DNA of 23,837 bases from Nitratifractor sp. GTDB taxonomy: Bacteria; Campylobacterota; Campylobacteria; Campylobacterales; Sulfurovaceae. The translations under genes and the position numbers were made by a program. The notes below the pieces were generated by a model, which saw only the letters and a list, made by a program, of their open reading frames with translations, ran no database searches and was not told the origin of the DNA. This document shows positions 1 to 7,081 of the stretch, one piece after another. The stretch's first letter is position 1. Every line of letters begins with the position of its first letter. Location of the stretch: contig WFYP01000082.1 in NCBI GenBank assembly GCA_015490055.1, forward strand, positions 1-23,837, given 5' to 3'.

Positions 1-537
1 AATATAGGCATATACACTGTAAAAAAAGGTGATACTCTATCTTTAATTGCCAAGAAGAATAATATATCTCTTACAATGTTGAGGGAACTTAATAAACTTA
101 GTAGAAGTAGCAAAATTAAAATAGGTCAAAAATTAGTTTTAACTCCTTCTAAAGTTAAGAAATTAAAGCCTAATGATTATGATATTGTAAAAAATATAAA
201 ATTTGAGAAGGTACCATCGTTTAAGTATAAAAGAAAAATTAGAGTTGTAGCTACTGCCTATACTTCTCATAGAAACCAGACTGATAAAACACCATTTTTA
301 GCAGCTTGGAACAACCGACTTAAACCTGGTATGAAAATTATAGCAGTTTCACCAGATTTAATTAAGAAATATGGTTTAACCAATGGAGTAAAAGTAAAAA
401 TTTTAGGTCTTCCAGGTTATTATGTAGTAAGAGATAAAATGAATGCTAGGCTTAGAAACCATATTGATATATATATGGGTGTAAACAAAAGAAGAGCCTT
501 GCAATGGGGGCGTAAAAGAATTGTACTTTATTGGTAG
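1..537 (+). CDS. LysM and 3D-domain cell-wall protein (5' end outside window)
   Basis: The frame is open from base 1, so the gene begins before the window; 178 residues are visible and an internal ATG at 76 is not the start. Visible residues 4-48 form a LysM domain (YTVKKGDTL..., then N..., and KIGQKLVL), a peptidoglycan or chitin-oligosaccharide binding fold. Residues 80-178 look like a 3D domain, named for three conserved aspartates, seen here as D95 (TDKTP), D145 (VRDKM) and D156 (HIDIYMG), after the typical VVATAYTS strand. The fold is a double-psi beta-barrel related to the catalytic part of MltA-type lytic transglycosylases, so a role in peptidoglycan remodelling in the periplasm is likely. 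Signal peptide and any further LysM copies lie outside the window. The family call is good; enzymatic activity is inference. Confidence 0.8.
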   Translation, partial: NIGIYTVKKGDTLSLIAKKNNISLTMLRELNKLSRSSKIKIGQKLVLTPSKVKKLKPNDYDIVKNIKFEKVPSFKYKRKIRVVATAYTSHRNQTDKTPFLAAWNNRLKPGMKIIAVSPDLIKKYGLTNGVKVKILGLPGYYVVRDKMNARLRNHIDIYMGVNKRRALQWGRKRIVLYW

Positions 538-550
538 ATTTTTTTAATAG

Positions 551-575
551 TCTATTAGGCTTTTAACCTAATAGA
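551..575. terminator. Inverted repeat at the convergent gene end
   Basis: TCTATTAGG (551-559) and CCTAATAGA (567-575) pair perfectly around a 7-base loop; further pairs including one G-U extend the stem by about four. It sits where two convergent genes end and contains the stop codon and last codons of the leftward gene. Neither side has a proper U-tract after the stem (the T-run at 539-545 precedes it on the + strand), so function as an intrinsic terminator is uncertain. Confidence 0.4.
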
Positions 576-994
576 TTATGGTGTTCTACCTTAATACATA
601 AATTTTGAACTACTTTAATGCCATTCTCTTTTGCTTTTTTTGCTGCTTCGTTATTTACAATTTGCAGTTGAGTCCATAGTACATCTACATCGCCTCTTTT
701 AATGCAAGTTTCTGCAACTGGCATTACAGCTTCTGGTTTTCTAAACACAACAACAATATCAACTTTATCTTCTATATCTAATAGTGAACGGTAAACTTTT
801 TGACCTAAAATTTCATCCTCTTTAGGATATATTGGGAATACATTATAACCAGCTTCTATCATATATTTTGTAACTTTATTACTATCTTTAATTGGGTTTG
901 GTGACGCCCCTACAATAGCTATATTTTTATAAGTTTCCAAATATTTTTTAATCTCTTCTGGATTTGAGTTTACAGATGGTAATTCACATTGCAT
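563..994 (-). CDS. CoA-binding domain protein (YccU-like Rossmann fold)
   Basis: This 143-residue protein is a single CoA-binding domain of the YccU type, related to the nucleotide-binding domain of succinyl-CoA synthetase alpha subunits. The Rossmann start is visible as NIAIVGASPNP (about 24-34), followed by FPIYPKE near 53 and the conserved WTQLQI segment near 107. Length fits the stand-alone family, which lacks the catalytic domains of acyl-CoA synthetases. Members bind CoA, but their physiological role is unknown, so no reaction is assigned. A good ribosome site (AAAAGGA) lies about 6 bases before the ATG. It is transcribed away from ilvA and its promoter appears to overlap that of ilvA. 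Confidence 0.85.
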   Translation of the reverse strand: MQCELPSVNSNPEEIKKYLETYKNIAIVGASPNPIKDSNKVTKYMIEAGYNVFPIYPKEDEILGQKVYRSLLDIEDKVDIVVVFRKPEAVMPVAETCIKRGDVDVLWTQLQIVNNEAAKKAKENGIKVVQNLCIKVEHHNLLG

Positions 995-1011
995 AATTTT
1001 TCCTTTTTGTT

Positions 1012-1020
1012 GGTATAATA
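1012..1020. promoter_or_regulatory. Overlapping divergent -10 elements
   Basis: The 61-base gap between the CoA-binding gene and ilvA contains TATAAT on the + strand (1014-1019, preceded by TGG) for ilvA. The same bases read as TATTAT on the - strand (complement of 1015-1020) for the leftward gene. Only one such box is visible, so both genes probably use one nearly symmetric -10 region. Confidence 0.55.
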
Positions 1021-1055
1021 GTATTCAATTTTAACATAAAGAGATAAGGAATATA

Positions 1056-2267
1056 ATGTTATCTATAGAAAATTTTGAAAATGCTGCTAAAAGGTTAAAA
1101 AAAGTAGCTCACCATACCCCATTGGCTTTTGCTCCTGCTTTAAGTGAGGCTACAAATTATAGAGTTTATTTAAAAAAAGAGAACTTGCAAATAACTGGCT
1201 CTTTTAAACTAAGAGGTGCGTTTAATAAAATTGCAACTTTAGCTGAGAAAGGAGAGTTAAAAGGTGTAGTGGCTGCAAGTGCGGGAAACCATGCTCAAGG
1301 AGTGGCACTTAGTGCTAAACATTTTAATGTAGAAGCAACTATTTTTATGCCAGAATCGACACCTTTAAATAAGGTACAAGGTGTTAAATCTTATGGTGCT
1401 AAAGTAGTGCTTAAGGGTAAAAATTATGACGAAGCATACTCTTATGCTATTGAGTATGCAAATCAAAACTCTCTATCGTTTGTTCACCCATTTGCTGATG
1501 AAGATGTAATAGCTGGGCAGGGTACTATAGCATTAGAGATATTTAAAGAGATAGACGATTTTGATGCAATTATTGTGCCAGTTGGTGGTGGTGGATTAAT
1601 TAGCGGTGTTGCAAAATTGGCTAAAGAGTTAAATCCTAATATTAAAATAATCGGTGTTGCAGCAGAGGGTGCACCCGCTATGGCTAAGTCTTATGAGTGT
1701 AAATCTGTAATAAATACAGAAGAAGTTAAAACTATTGCAGATGGAATAGCAGTAAAAAATACATCTGAATTTACACTAGATTATATAGTTAAATATGTTG
1801 ATCAAATGCAACTTGTTTGTGATGATGAAATTGCAAGTGCAATTTTGTTTTTGTTAGAGCGTCAAAAGCTTTTAGTAGAGGGAGCAGGTGCTACGGGTAT
1901 TGCAGCACTAATGCATAAAAAAGTAGATTTAGAGCCAAATAGCAAAGTTTGTGTAGTGTTAAGTGGTGGTAATATAGATGTAACAATGCTCTCTTTAATT
2001 ATAGAAAAAGGTTTAGTAAAATCTAGCAGAAAGATGAAGCTTATAGTAACGCTAATCGATAAACCTGGAGCTTTAGAGAATTTTTCTCATCTTATGCGTG
2101 AAGCACAGGCAAATATTGTTCAAATTGGATACGATAGAACATCTACAGATTTAGAGTTTGGCGATGCTCATGTAAGTGTATCTTTGGAGACAAAAGGTGT
2201 AGAACACCAAGAGGAGATAAGGGATATACTAAAGAGTAATGGATATAAATTTAGCGAGCTTCATTAA
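1056..2267 (+). CDS. ilvA: Threonine ammonia-lyase with C-terminal ACT domain
   Basis: PLP-dependent deamination of L-threonine to 2-oxobutanoate, the first step towards isoleucine. The PLP-binding lysine is K51 in GSFKLRG, the SAGNHAQG segment lies at 75-82, and the glycine-rich phosphate cradle is GGGG at 177-180. Residues from about 326 form one ACT domain (KLIVTLIDKPGALENF), expected to bind an amino-acid effector. At 403 residues it is the short, single-ACT form rather than the roughly 514-residue enterobacterial IlvA with two ACT domains. AAGGA at 1046-1050 precedes the ATG by 5 bases. The stop overlaps the start of the next gene (TAATG), so the two are probably translationally coupled. 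Whether it is mainly biosynthetic or catabolic cannot be settled from sequence. Confidence 0.92.
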   Translation: MLSIENFENAAKRLKKVAHHTPLAFAPALSEATNYRVYLKKENLQITGSFKLRGAFNKIATLAEKGELKGVVAASAGNHAQGVALSAKHFNVEATIFMPESTPLNKVQGVKSYGAKVVLKGKNYDEAYSYAIEYANQNSLSFVHPFADEDVIAGQGTIALEIFKEIDDFDAIIVPVGGGGLISGVAKLAKELNPNIKIIGVAAEGAPAMAKSYECKSVINTEEVKTIADGIAVKNTSEFTLDYIVKYVDQMQLVCDDEIASAILFLLERQKLLVEGAGATGIAALMHKKVDLEPNSKVCVVLSGGNIDVTMLSLIIEKGLVKSSRKMKLIVTLIDKPGALENFSHLMREAQANIVQIGYDRTSTDLEFGDAHVSVSLETKGVEHQEEIRDILKSNGYKFSELH

Positions 2268-3163
2268 TGCAAGTAGTAGCTATAGATTTAGGCTCTAATA
2301 CTCTTAGAGTCGTTAAATATGATTGCGAAAGTAAAGATATAGTTGCAGAGTATGAAAAAATTGTAAGAACAGCAGACTCTATTACAAAAGATGGTTTAAT
2401 AGATAAAGCTGCACAAGATAGAATCATCTCTGGATTGCAAGAGGCAAAAGAGACTATTAAATTTAGTAATTGCACCCTTAAAGCGGTAACAACTGAAGCT
2501 ATGCGAGTAGCAAAAAACTCTTCAGAAATTTTAACTAAGATAAAAGATAAAACAGGAGTAGAGTTTGAAATTATTACTCCACAAGAAGAAGCACTCTATA
2601 CTTTAAAAGCAGTTCAAAATAGATTAAATACACTAAAAAAAGATATTAAAAACTTTGTACTGGTAGATATTGGTGGAGGCTCTACCGAACTTACATTTTA
2701 CATAGATGGGAAAGCTTATACTAAAAGTTTTAGTTTAGGAATTGTAACAGTTGCAAATATGGCTAACTCTTTAGAAGAGATAGATAGAATTTTAGATATA
2801 AAGATAGTAGAAATTAATAATTATGTACAAAAGTATTTAAAAGATAATTTAACCTTTGTTGCAACTGCTGGTACACCTACAACAATAGCCTCTATGAAAT
2901 TGGGTTTTACTTATGAGACTTACAATTCAAAAGCTATTAATGGTGTAGAGTTATCTATTGACGAGTTAGATTTTTATCTGAAAAAACTGCTCTCTATGAG
3001 TAAAGAAGATAGAGAAAAAAGTGTTGGAGTAGGTCGAGATGATTTAATAGTAGCTGGCATACTTATATTTAAAAGAATATATTTAGCTCTTAAAATGGAT
3101 AAATCTATTGTTATAGATGATGGACTTCGAGAAGGAGTTGCTTTATCTTTATGTGGTATTTAG
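2267..3163 (+). CDS. Ppx/GppA family phosphatase, short form
   Basis: Member of the exopolyphosphatase / guanosine pentaphosphate phosphohydrolase family (ASKHA fold), which hydrolyses polyphosphate ends or converts pppGpp to ppGpp. The N-terminal phosphate loop is DLGSNTLRVV (7-16), the second loop is LVDIGGGSTEL near 131, and the adenosine-type motif TAGTPTTIASM lies near 200. At 298 residues it holds only the two core domains and lacks the C-terminal HD-like extension of E. coli Ppx (over 500 residues), like the two-domain Aquifex enzyme. The ATG shares one base with the ilvA stop, so translation is likely coupled to IlvA. Ppx versus GppA activity cannot be told apart by eye. Confidence 0.87.
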   Translation: MQVVAIDLGSNTLRVVKYDCESKDIVAEYEKIVRTADSITKDGLIDKAAQDRIISGLQEAKETIKFSNCTLKAVTTEAMRVAKNSSEILTKIKDKTGVEFEIITPQEEALYTLKAVQNRLNTLKKDIKNFVLVDIGGGSTELTFYIDGKAYTKSFSLGIVTVANMANSLEEIDRILDIKIVEINNYVQKYLKDNLTFVATAGTPTTIASMKLGFTYETYNSKAINGVELSIDELDFYLKKLLSMSKEDREKSVGVGRDDLIVAGILIFKRIYLALKMDKSIVIDDGLREGVALSLCGI

Positions 3164-3164
3164 C

Positions 3165-3180
3165 AGAGGAGATTTCCTCT
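3165..3180. terminator. Hairpin between convergent genes
   Basis: AGAGGA (3165-3170) and TCCTCT (3175-3180) pair around a GATT loop in the 29-base gap between the stops of the ppx/gppA gene and the cytochrome gene. The downstream side on the + strand is only moderately T-rich. A bidirectional terminator is the most economical reading. Confidence 0.45.
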
Positions 3181-3192
3181 ACTAAAATTTGA

Positions 3193-3768
3193 TTATTTAA
3201 GATTAGAGATATAAGTAGCTAAAGCTTTGATATCATCATCGCTCATATTGCCTACTTGACCTTTCATTAATGTACCCATTCCAGCTACATTTCTTGTACC
3301 AGCTTTATATTCAGTAAGTTTTTTCACTAAATCATCAGCATTTTGCCCAGCAATAATTGCTGATTTACCAAGAGCTTTAGTTTTACCATCAGCACCGTGA
3401 CAACTTTTACATTTATTAAATAGTTGAGCACCTTTATCATTACCTGCAACTGCTGCTTTGGCTTTATCGGCAGTATCTTTTACTGCTTCAGTAGCTTTAG
3501 TAGCTGTTTCTTTTGCTTTTTGTGCAACATCATTTGCTGCTTCTTTGGTTGCATCTACTGCTTTTTTAGCACTATCTTTTACTGCTTCAGTAGCTTTAGT
3601 AGCAGTCTCTTTTGCTGCATTTACAGTTTTAGCAGCTGCATCTTTAGTTGCTGCTGCAACTTCTGTAGTTGCTTGTTTAGTTGTTTCTGCTGCTTTGTCG
3701 CCTTTATCACATCCGCTAAATGTTAATATTGCAACAGTAGCTACAGATAAAACAATAATTCTATTCAT
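3193..3768 (-). CDS. Lipoprotein cytochrome c with 11-residue helical repeats
   Basis: Predicted lipid-anchored monoheme cytochrome c of 191 residues. The N-terminus is a signal peptide ending in a lipobox-like FSGC (C20). Residues 31-107 are seven consecutive 11-residue repeats, each starting with lysine and rich in Ala, Lys, Thr and acidic residues, as in LEA-type or apolipoprotein-type amphipathic helices. Repeats three to five and six to seven are related by a 33-residue (99-base) duplication. The heme site is CKSCH (120-124), with M164 or M168 as the likely axial ligand, and the domain ends in the usual SDDDIKALATYISNL helix of class I cytochromes c. A role as periplasmic electron carrier is inferred; redox partners are unknown. 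It is monocistronic with its own strong promoter and an AAGGAG ribosome site. Confidence 0.88.
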   Translation of the reverse strand: MNRIIVLSVATVAILTFSGCDKGDKAAETTKQATTEVAAATKDAAAKTVNAAKETATKATEAVKDSAKKAVDATKEAANDVAQKAKETATKATEAVKDTADKAKAAVAGNDKGAQLFNKCKSCHGADGKTKALGKSAIIAGQNADDLVKKLTEYKAGTRNVAGMGTLMKGQVGNMSDDDIKALATYISNLK

Positions 3769-3798
3769 AAAATCTCCTTAATATAATTTCTAAGATGT

Positions 3799-3807
3799 AT
3801 TATAGCA
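3799..3807 (-). promoter_or_regulatory. Extended -10 promoter of the cytochrome gene
   Basis: On the - strand the bases read TGCTATAAT, a perfect extended -10 (TGnTATAAT), 31 bases before the start codon. Upstream sequence is AT-rich with T-runs, as usual for housekeeping promoters of this phylum, which often lack a clear -35. Confidence 0.7.
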
Positions 3808-3844
3808 TAAAGTTTAAAATTATTATAATTAATATGCTAAATAT

Positions 3845-4426
3845 TTATATTTTGCTAGGTGTGATTAATTCTATATTATTTATTATGTTATTCCAAATAT
3901 TTGGATTACTCCACTCATTTTGAATTTGTTTAGAAAAAATAATCTCTTCCAAATCAATTATTCCCATATTGTTACTATGTGCATCATCTTTGAAACATTG
4001 TGCATATCCAGTATCTGTTTCGTGTACTATTATGCTATTTACTCTTACATTTTTCTCTTGGTTTTGCATTTTTGTAAGTTTTAAAACTCTCTCTACTATT
4101 AGAAAGAATACTCTACTAAACTGCTCAGCAGATGGGCTAACTGGAAGTTCTACCCATCGACTACTGTGTTTTTTCATATCTATTATATACTCTTTACTGT
4201 CACCACTCCAGAGAGTTATTGCATGGTCAAATGAGTCTATTAACTCTTTAATATAAACTTTTGTAAGTCCAAAATCGTAAACCATATGCCCATTGTCTAA
4301 ATAGTTAGATTCAAGCAAAACTTCGACTTTATATGAGTGCCCATGTATATTTTCACTACATCTTAGTGTTGAACAGTTTCTAACAATGTGAGCATTTTCG
4401 AATTTAAAGAGTTTTCTTATAATCAT
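3845..4426 (-). CDS. queD: 6-carboxytetrahydropterin synthase (QueD-like)
   Basis: 6-pyruvoyl-tetrahydropterin synthase family. QueD makes 6-carboxy-5,6,7,8-tetrahydropterin from dihydroneopterin triphosphate, the second step towards queuosine and other 7-deazapurines. Zinc ligands are visible as H13 (FENAHIV) and H28/H30 (IHGHSY), with C23 the likely catalytic cysteine. Later family segments are FDHAITLW and HETDTGYAQC. The 193-residue length exceeds E. coli QueD (about 120) and agrees with my recollection of longer Campylobacter proteins. Its ATG overlaps the plsC stop by one base (TAATG), making it the last gene of the leftward operon. A tetrahydrobiopterin role is possible but less likely in this phylum. 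Confidence 0.85.
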   Translation of the reverse strand: MIIRKLFKFENAHIVRNCSTLRCSENIHGHSYKVEVLLESNYLDNGHMVYDFGLTKVYIKELIDSFDHAITLWSGDSKEYIIDMKKHSSRWVELPVSPSAEQFSRVFFLIVERVLKLTKMQNQEKNVRVNSIIVHETDTGYAQCFKDDAHSNNMGIIDLEEIIFSKQIQNEWSNPNIWNNIINNIELITPSKI

Positions 4427-5133
4427 TATCTCTCTATTCCTTTTTTATATTCTTGGGCTATTTTATCTTTCATCTTTTCTTGTACCTTTTCATACCAATC
4501 TTTTGGTGCATCTTTAACATCAAAAGCCTCTAAATAATGTATATTTATAGTTCCACTATGACCTGTTTTATTATGTTCATTTAAAGCATATTTACTACCT
4601 GTAATTACAATAGGTTGGACTCTTAAATTCAGTTTATTTGCAACTAATTTTGTTCCAGCTTTAAATGGTAATAGTTTTTGAGTTGAACTTCTAGTACCTT
4701 CCGGAAAAATAGCTACAGCTCTATTTTTTACCTCTACAGACTCTTTTACATCTTTTAATAATTTAATAAGTCCAGCTTTATTGTCTCTATCTACAGAAAT
4801 CATATCTCCATTTTTTAATAAATTCCCAAACCAAGTTGTATCGAATAACTCTTTTTTAGCAACCCAGCTAAAGTGTGTATATTCAATAGCTTCTAACGCA
4901 ATTATATCCATAATTCCTTGGTGATTCATAATGAACATATTAGCTTTTTTATCTCTTTTCCCATATGCTTTTACTTTTACATTCATAAGAAATAGAATTA
5001 TTTTATTTAAATTATGCATTATTTTACCCTTATATTTTGGGAAAAATGTAATTAAAGGAATCATAACTCCTCCAACTATAAACGAGATAACAAATGCACC
5101 CCAATAGAATCTAATTTTTGCAAATATCTTCAT
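4426..5133 (-). CDS. plsC: 1-acyl-sn-glycerol-3-phosphate acyltransferase
   Basis: Membrane-associated acyltransferase converting lysophosphatidic acid to phosphatidic acid in phospholipid synthesis. The catalytic HX4D motif is H71-D76 (NHQGIMD) and the acyl-acceptor motif FPEGTRS is at 143-149, followed by PFKAGT. One N-terminal membrane segment (about 9-31) anchors it to the inner membrane. At 235 residues it has the normal family length. It starts 23 bases inside the upstream gene and overlaps queD by one base, so it is embedded in a translationally coupled leftward operon. I recall the same neighbour order around C. jejuni plsC. Confidence 0.9.
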   Translation of the reverse strand: MKIFAKIRFYWGAFVISFIVGGVMIPLITFFPKYKGKIMHNLNKIILFLMNVKVKAYGKRDKKANMFIMNHQGIMDIIALEAIEYTHFSWVAKKELFDTTWFGNLLKNGDMISVDRDNKAGLIKLLKDVKESVEVKNRAVAIFPEGTRSSTQKLLPFKAGTKLVANKLNLRVQPIVITGSKYALNEHNKTGHSGTINIHYLEAFDVKDAPKDWYEKVQEKMKDKIAQEYKKGIER

Positions 5134-6160
5134 TTTTTATCCATCCTGAAAGAGAGTTTTTATATTCTATTTTATTAAAGTTCTTATAAGTTTTTAAAAC
5201 TTTAGTTCTTATCTGCTTATCAATTCTTAAACTAATGTTGCTATTTTGAGTTGGTAATATATAGAGTGAGGCTCCTTCGTTTACGCATATACTCTTTTTG
5301 GGCATAAAGAGATATATTAAAATAGCAGTTGTTAAGATAAAAAATATTAAATATATCCAATCTTTAGTTAAAAGATAAGCTATTGCAAATATAAGAGCTA
5401 AACCTAGTAAAATATATTTTTTTAACTTCTTAAAGTCTAACTCTTTTGGTTTTAAATTATTACTATCTAAAGAGCTTTTTTGGTTTTCTAAAGATACTTT
5501 TTTTACTTTAAAATCTCTTTTAATTGTATTAAAATATGAAAAAATTATACTTTTTTGTTTACTAGGTATTATAAAATAATAAGTTGCAGTAGTTAATGCA
5601 CCATCTCGTTTTAAATTTTCTATACCATCATCTATAACATTTGGAATATGCATATCTTCTAAGTTTGCTTCATTTGCTTCTAAATTAAGAGTAACTAAGT
5701 TATGGCTATCGTCATAAGTATCTACTTTTGTAGAGTCCACTCTTAAGTTGGAAGCAAGTACACCACTAAAATTTTTATCTTTTTTTTCTAACTCTTTTAA
5801 CTCTACAATTTGTGGATTCAAAATATACGAATAATTTAAATTCCATATAGATAATGTTGGTATCTCAATCCTCTTAGTATTTGCATTAGCTTTAAAATAA
5901 AATGTGTAAAAAGCTTCGTCTTTATTTATAACTTTTACAGGTTTTAAATCTACAGGTTGTATTAAACTTATGGTGTCATATTCAAATCGAGGAGGGTCTT
6001 GTGGATTATAATGTTTTACTAAAATAGTAACTGGAAATAGTTGATTTTTATATACAACTTTTGGCATATAACTATAGCTATATGGTGCACCACCTGCTAA
6101 TAGTGGCAGTGCAAAAATTATAAGCAGAAATAACTTAGTTAAAAAATTATGCTTAATCAA
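5111..6160 (-). CDS. Periplasmic/membrane protein, BatD-like N-part with SH3-like tail
   Basis: Function unknown. Residues 1-22 form a signal peptide, then a beta-rich extracytoplasmic part of about 220 residues that superficially resembles BatD or oxygen-tolerance proteins. Two closely spaced membrane segments follow (about 249-264 and 267-285), so the C-terminal 60 residues should be on the same side as the N-part. Those residues look like a bacterial SH3-type domain (ASLYILP...GWIKNEDI). The start is TTG, overlapping the purQ stop, with AGAAGGA eight bases upstream; no better ATG fits the signal peptide. The position between purQ and plsC matches C. jejuni Cj0515, a putative periplasmic protein, from memory. 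An envelope role is inferred only from topology and the plsC neighbour. Confidence 0.75.
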   Translation of the reverse strand: MIKHNFLTKLFLLIIFALPLLAGGAPYSYSYMPKVVYKNQLFPVTILVKHYNPQDPPRFEYDTISLIQPVDLKPVKVINKDEAFYTFYFKANANTKRIEIPTLSIWNLNYSYILNPQIVELKELEKKDKNFSGVLASNLRVDSTKVDTYDDSHNLVTLNLEANEANLEDMHIPNVIDDGIENLKRDGALTTATYYFIIPSKQKSIIFSYFNTIKRDFKVKKVSLENQKSSLDSNNLKPKELDFKKLKKYILLGLALIFAIAYLLTKDWIYLIFFILTTAILIYLFMPKKSICVNEGASLYILPTQNSNISLRIDKQIRTKVLKTYKNFNKIEYKNSLSGWIKNEDICKN

Positions 6161-6828
6161 GCACTAAGTCCTTCTAACATTTTAATACCATCTATAGAGC
6201 CTAAAACCTCTTCGATAGCACGCTCTGGGTGTGGCATAAGACCAAATACATTTTTCTCTTTATTACAAACTCCAGCGATTTGTTCTACTGAGCCATTTAG
6301 AACCATTGGCTCTCCATTTTCATCGCAGTATCTTGCTAAGATTTGATTGTTTTTCTTTAACTCTTCTAAGCCAGCATCATCAATATAGTAGTTGCCATCA
6401 GCATGAGCAACAGGTATATTTAAAATTTCTCCTACTTCACAGTTTTGTAAAAACTTATTATCGTTGTTTACAACTTTTATATGTTGCATTTTAGATATAA
6501 AGTGCAGGTTGTTATTTCTCTTTAATGCACCTGGTAGTAAACCAGCTTCTGTAAGAATTTGAAAACCATTACATATACCTAATACATAGCCACCATTGTT
6601 TGCATATTTTTCTACTGCTTTCATAATTGGAGCAAATCTAGCAATAGAGCCAGAACGCAAGTAGTCGCCATAGCTAAAGCCACCAGGTACTACTACTAAA
6701 TCGCACTTTGGTAAAACTTCTTCTTTATGCCAAACAATCTCTACATTCCAGCCTTGTTTTTTTAGGGCATATTCACTGTCAAACTCGCAGTTTGTACCAG
6801 GAAATCTAAGTATTACTGCTGTTTTCAT
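6157..6828 (-). CDS. purQ: Phosphoribosylformylglycinamidine synthase subunit I (glutaminase)
   Basis: Class I glutamine amidotransferase subunit of FGAM synthase; it releases ammonia from glutamine for conversion of FGAR to FGAM in purine synthesis, working with PurS and PurL. The nucleophile is C86 in GICNGFQ, and the catalytic His/Glu are H200 and E202 in MPHPE. The N-terminus RFPGTNCEFD and VPGGFSYGDYLRSG (47-60) are typical. At 223 residues it is the small stand-alone type found with PurS, not the fused enterobacterial PurL. Its ATG overlaps the purS stop (ATGA). The large subunit gene purL is not in this window. Confidence 0.95.
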   Translation of the reverse strand: MKTAVILRFPGTNCEFDSEYALKKQGWNVEIVWHKEEVLPKCDLVVVPGGFSYGDYLRSGSIARFAPIMKAVEKYANNGGYVLGICNGFQILTEAGLLPGALKRNNNLHFISKMQHIKVVNNDNKFLQNCEVGEILNIPVAHADGNYYIDDAGLEELKKNNQILARYCDENGEPMVLNGSVEQIAGVCNKEKNVFGLMPHPERAIEEVLGSIDGIKMLEGLSA

Positions 6829-7067
6829 TCTACAATCTCTATATTGTAATCTTCAATAACAGTGTTAGCTAAAAGAGTTTCGCTCATCTCTTTTACCTCT
6901 TTTTCTGCCTCTTCTTTGCTAGTAGCATCTAAATCTATAACAATTTGCTTGCCAATTCTAACTTCGTTAATACCTTTAAAACCTAAACTAGCTAATGCAT
7001 GAGATGTAGCTTTACCTTGTGGGTCGAGTACTCCCTCTTTTAAAAATACATTTACTACTGCTTTCAT
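6825..7067 (-). CDS. purS: Phosphoribosylformylglycinamidine synthase subunit PurS
   Basis: Small 80-residue bridging subunit of the three-part FGAM synthase (PurL-PurQ-PurS). The N-terminal strand KAVVNVFLKEGVLDPQGKA and the motif GFKGINEVRIGKQI are typical, as is the short length. It lies 14 bases after purC and overlaps purQ by 3 bases, in the purC-purS-purQ order found in other Campylobacterota. Confidence 0.93.
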   Translation of the reverse strand: MKAVVNVFLKEGVLDPQGKATSHALASLGFKGINEVRIGKQIVIDLDATSKEEAEKEVKEMSETLLANTVIEDYNIEIVE

Positions 7068-7081
7068 TACTACCCTGCCTT

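Noticed and set aside
3424..3781. Two rightward open frames of about 100 residues opposite the cytochrome gene
   Set aside because: They are shadows of the Ala/Lys/Thr-rich repeat; they are extremely Cys/Phe- or Ala/Ser-rich with no family features, while the opposite strand encodes a clear lipoprotein cytochrome c with promoter and ribosome site.
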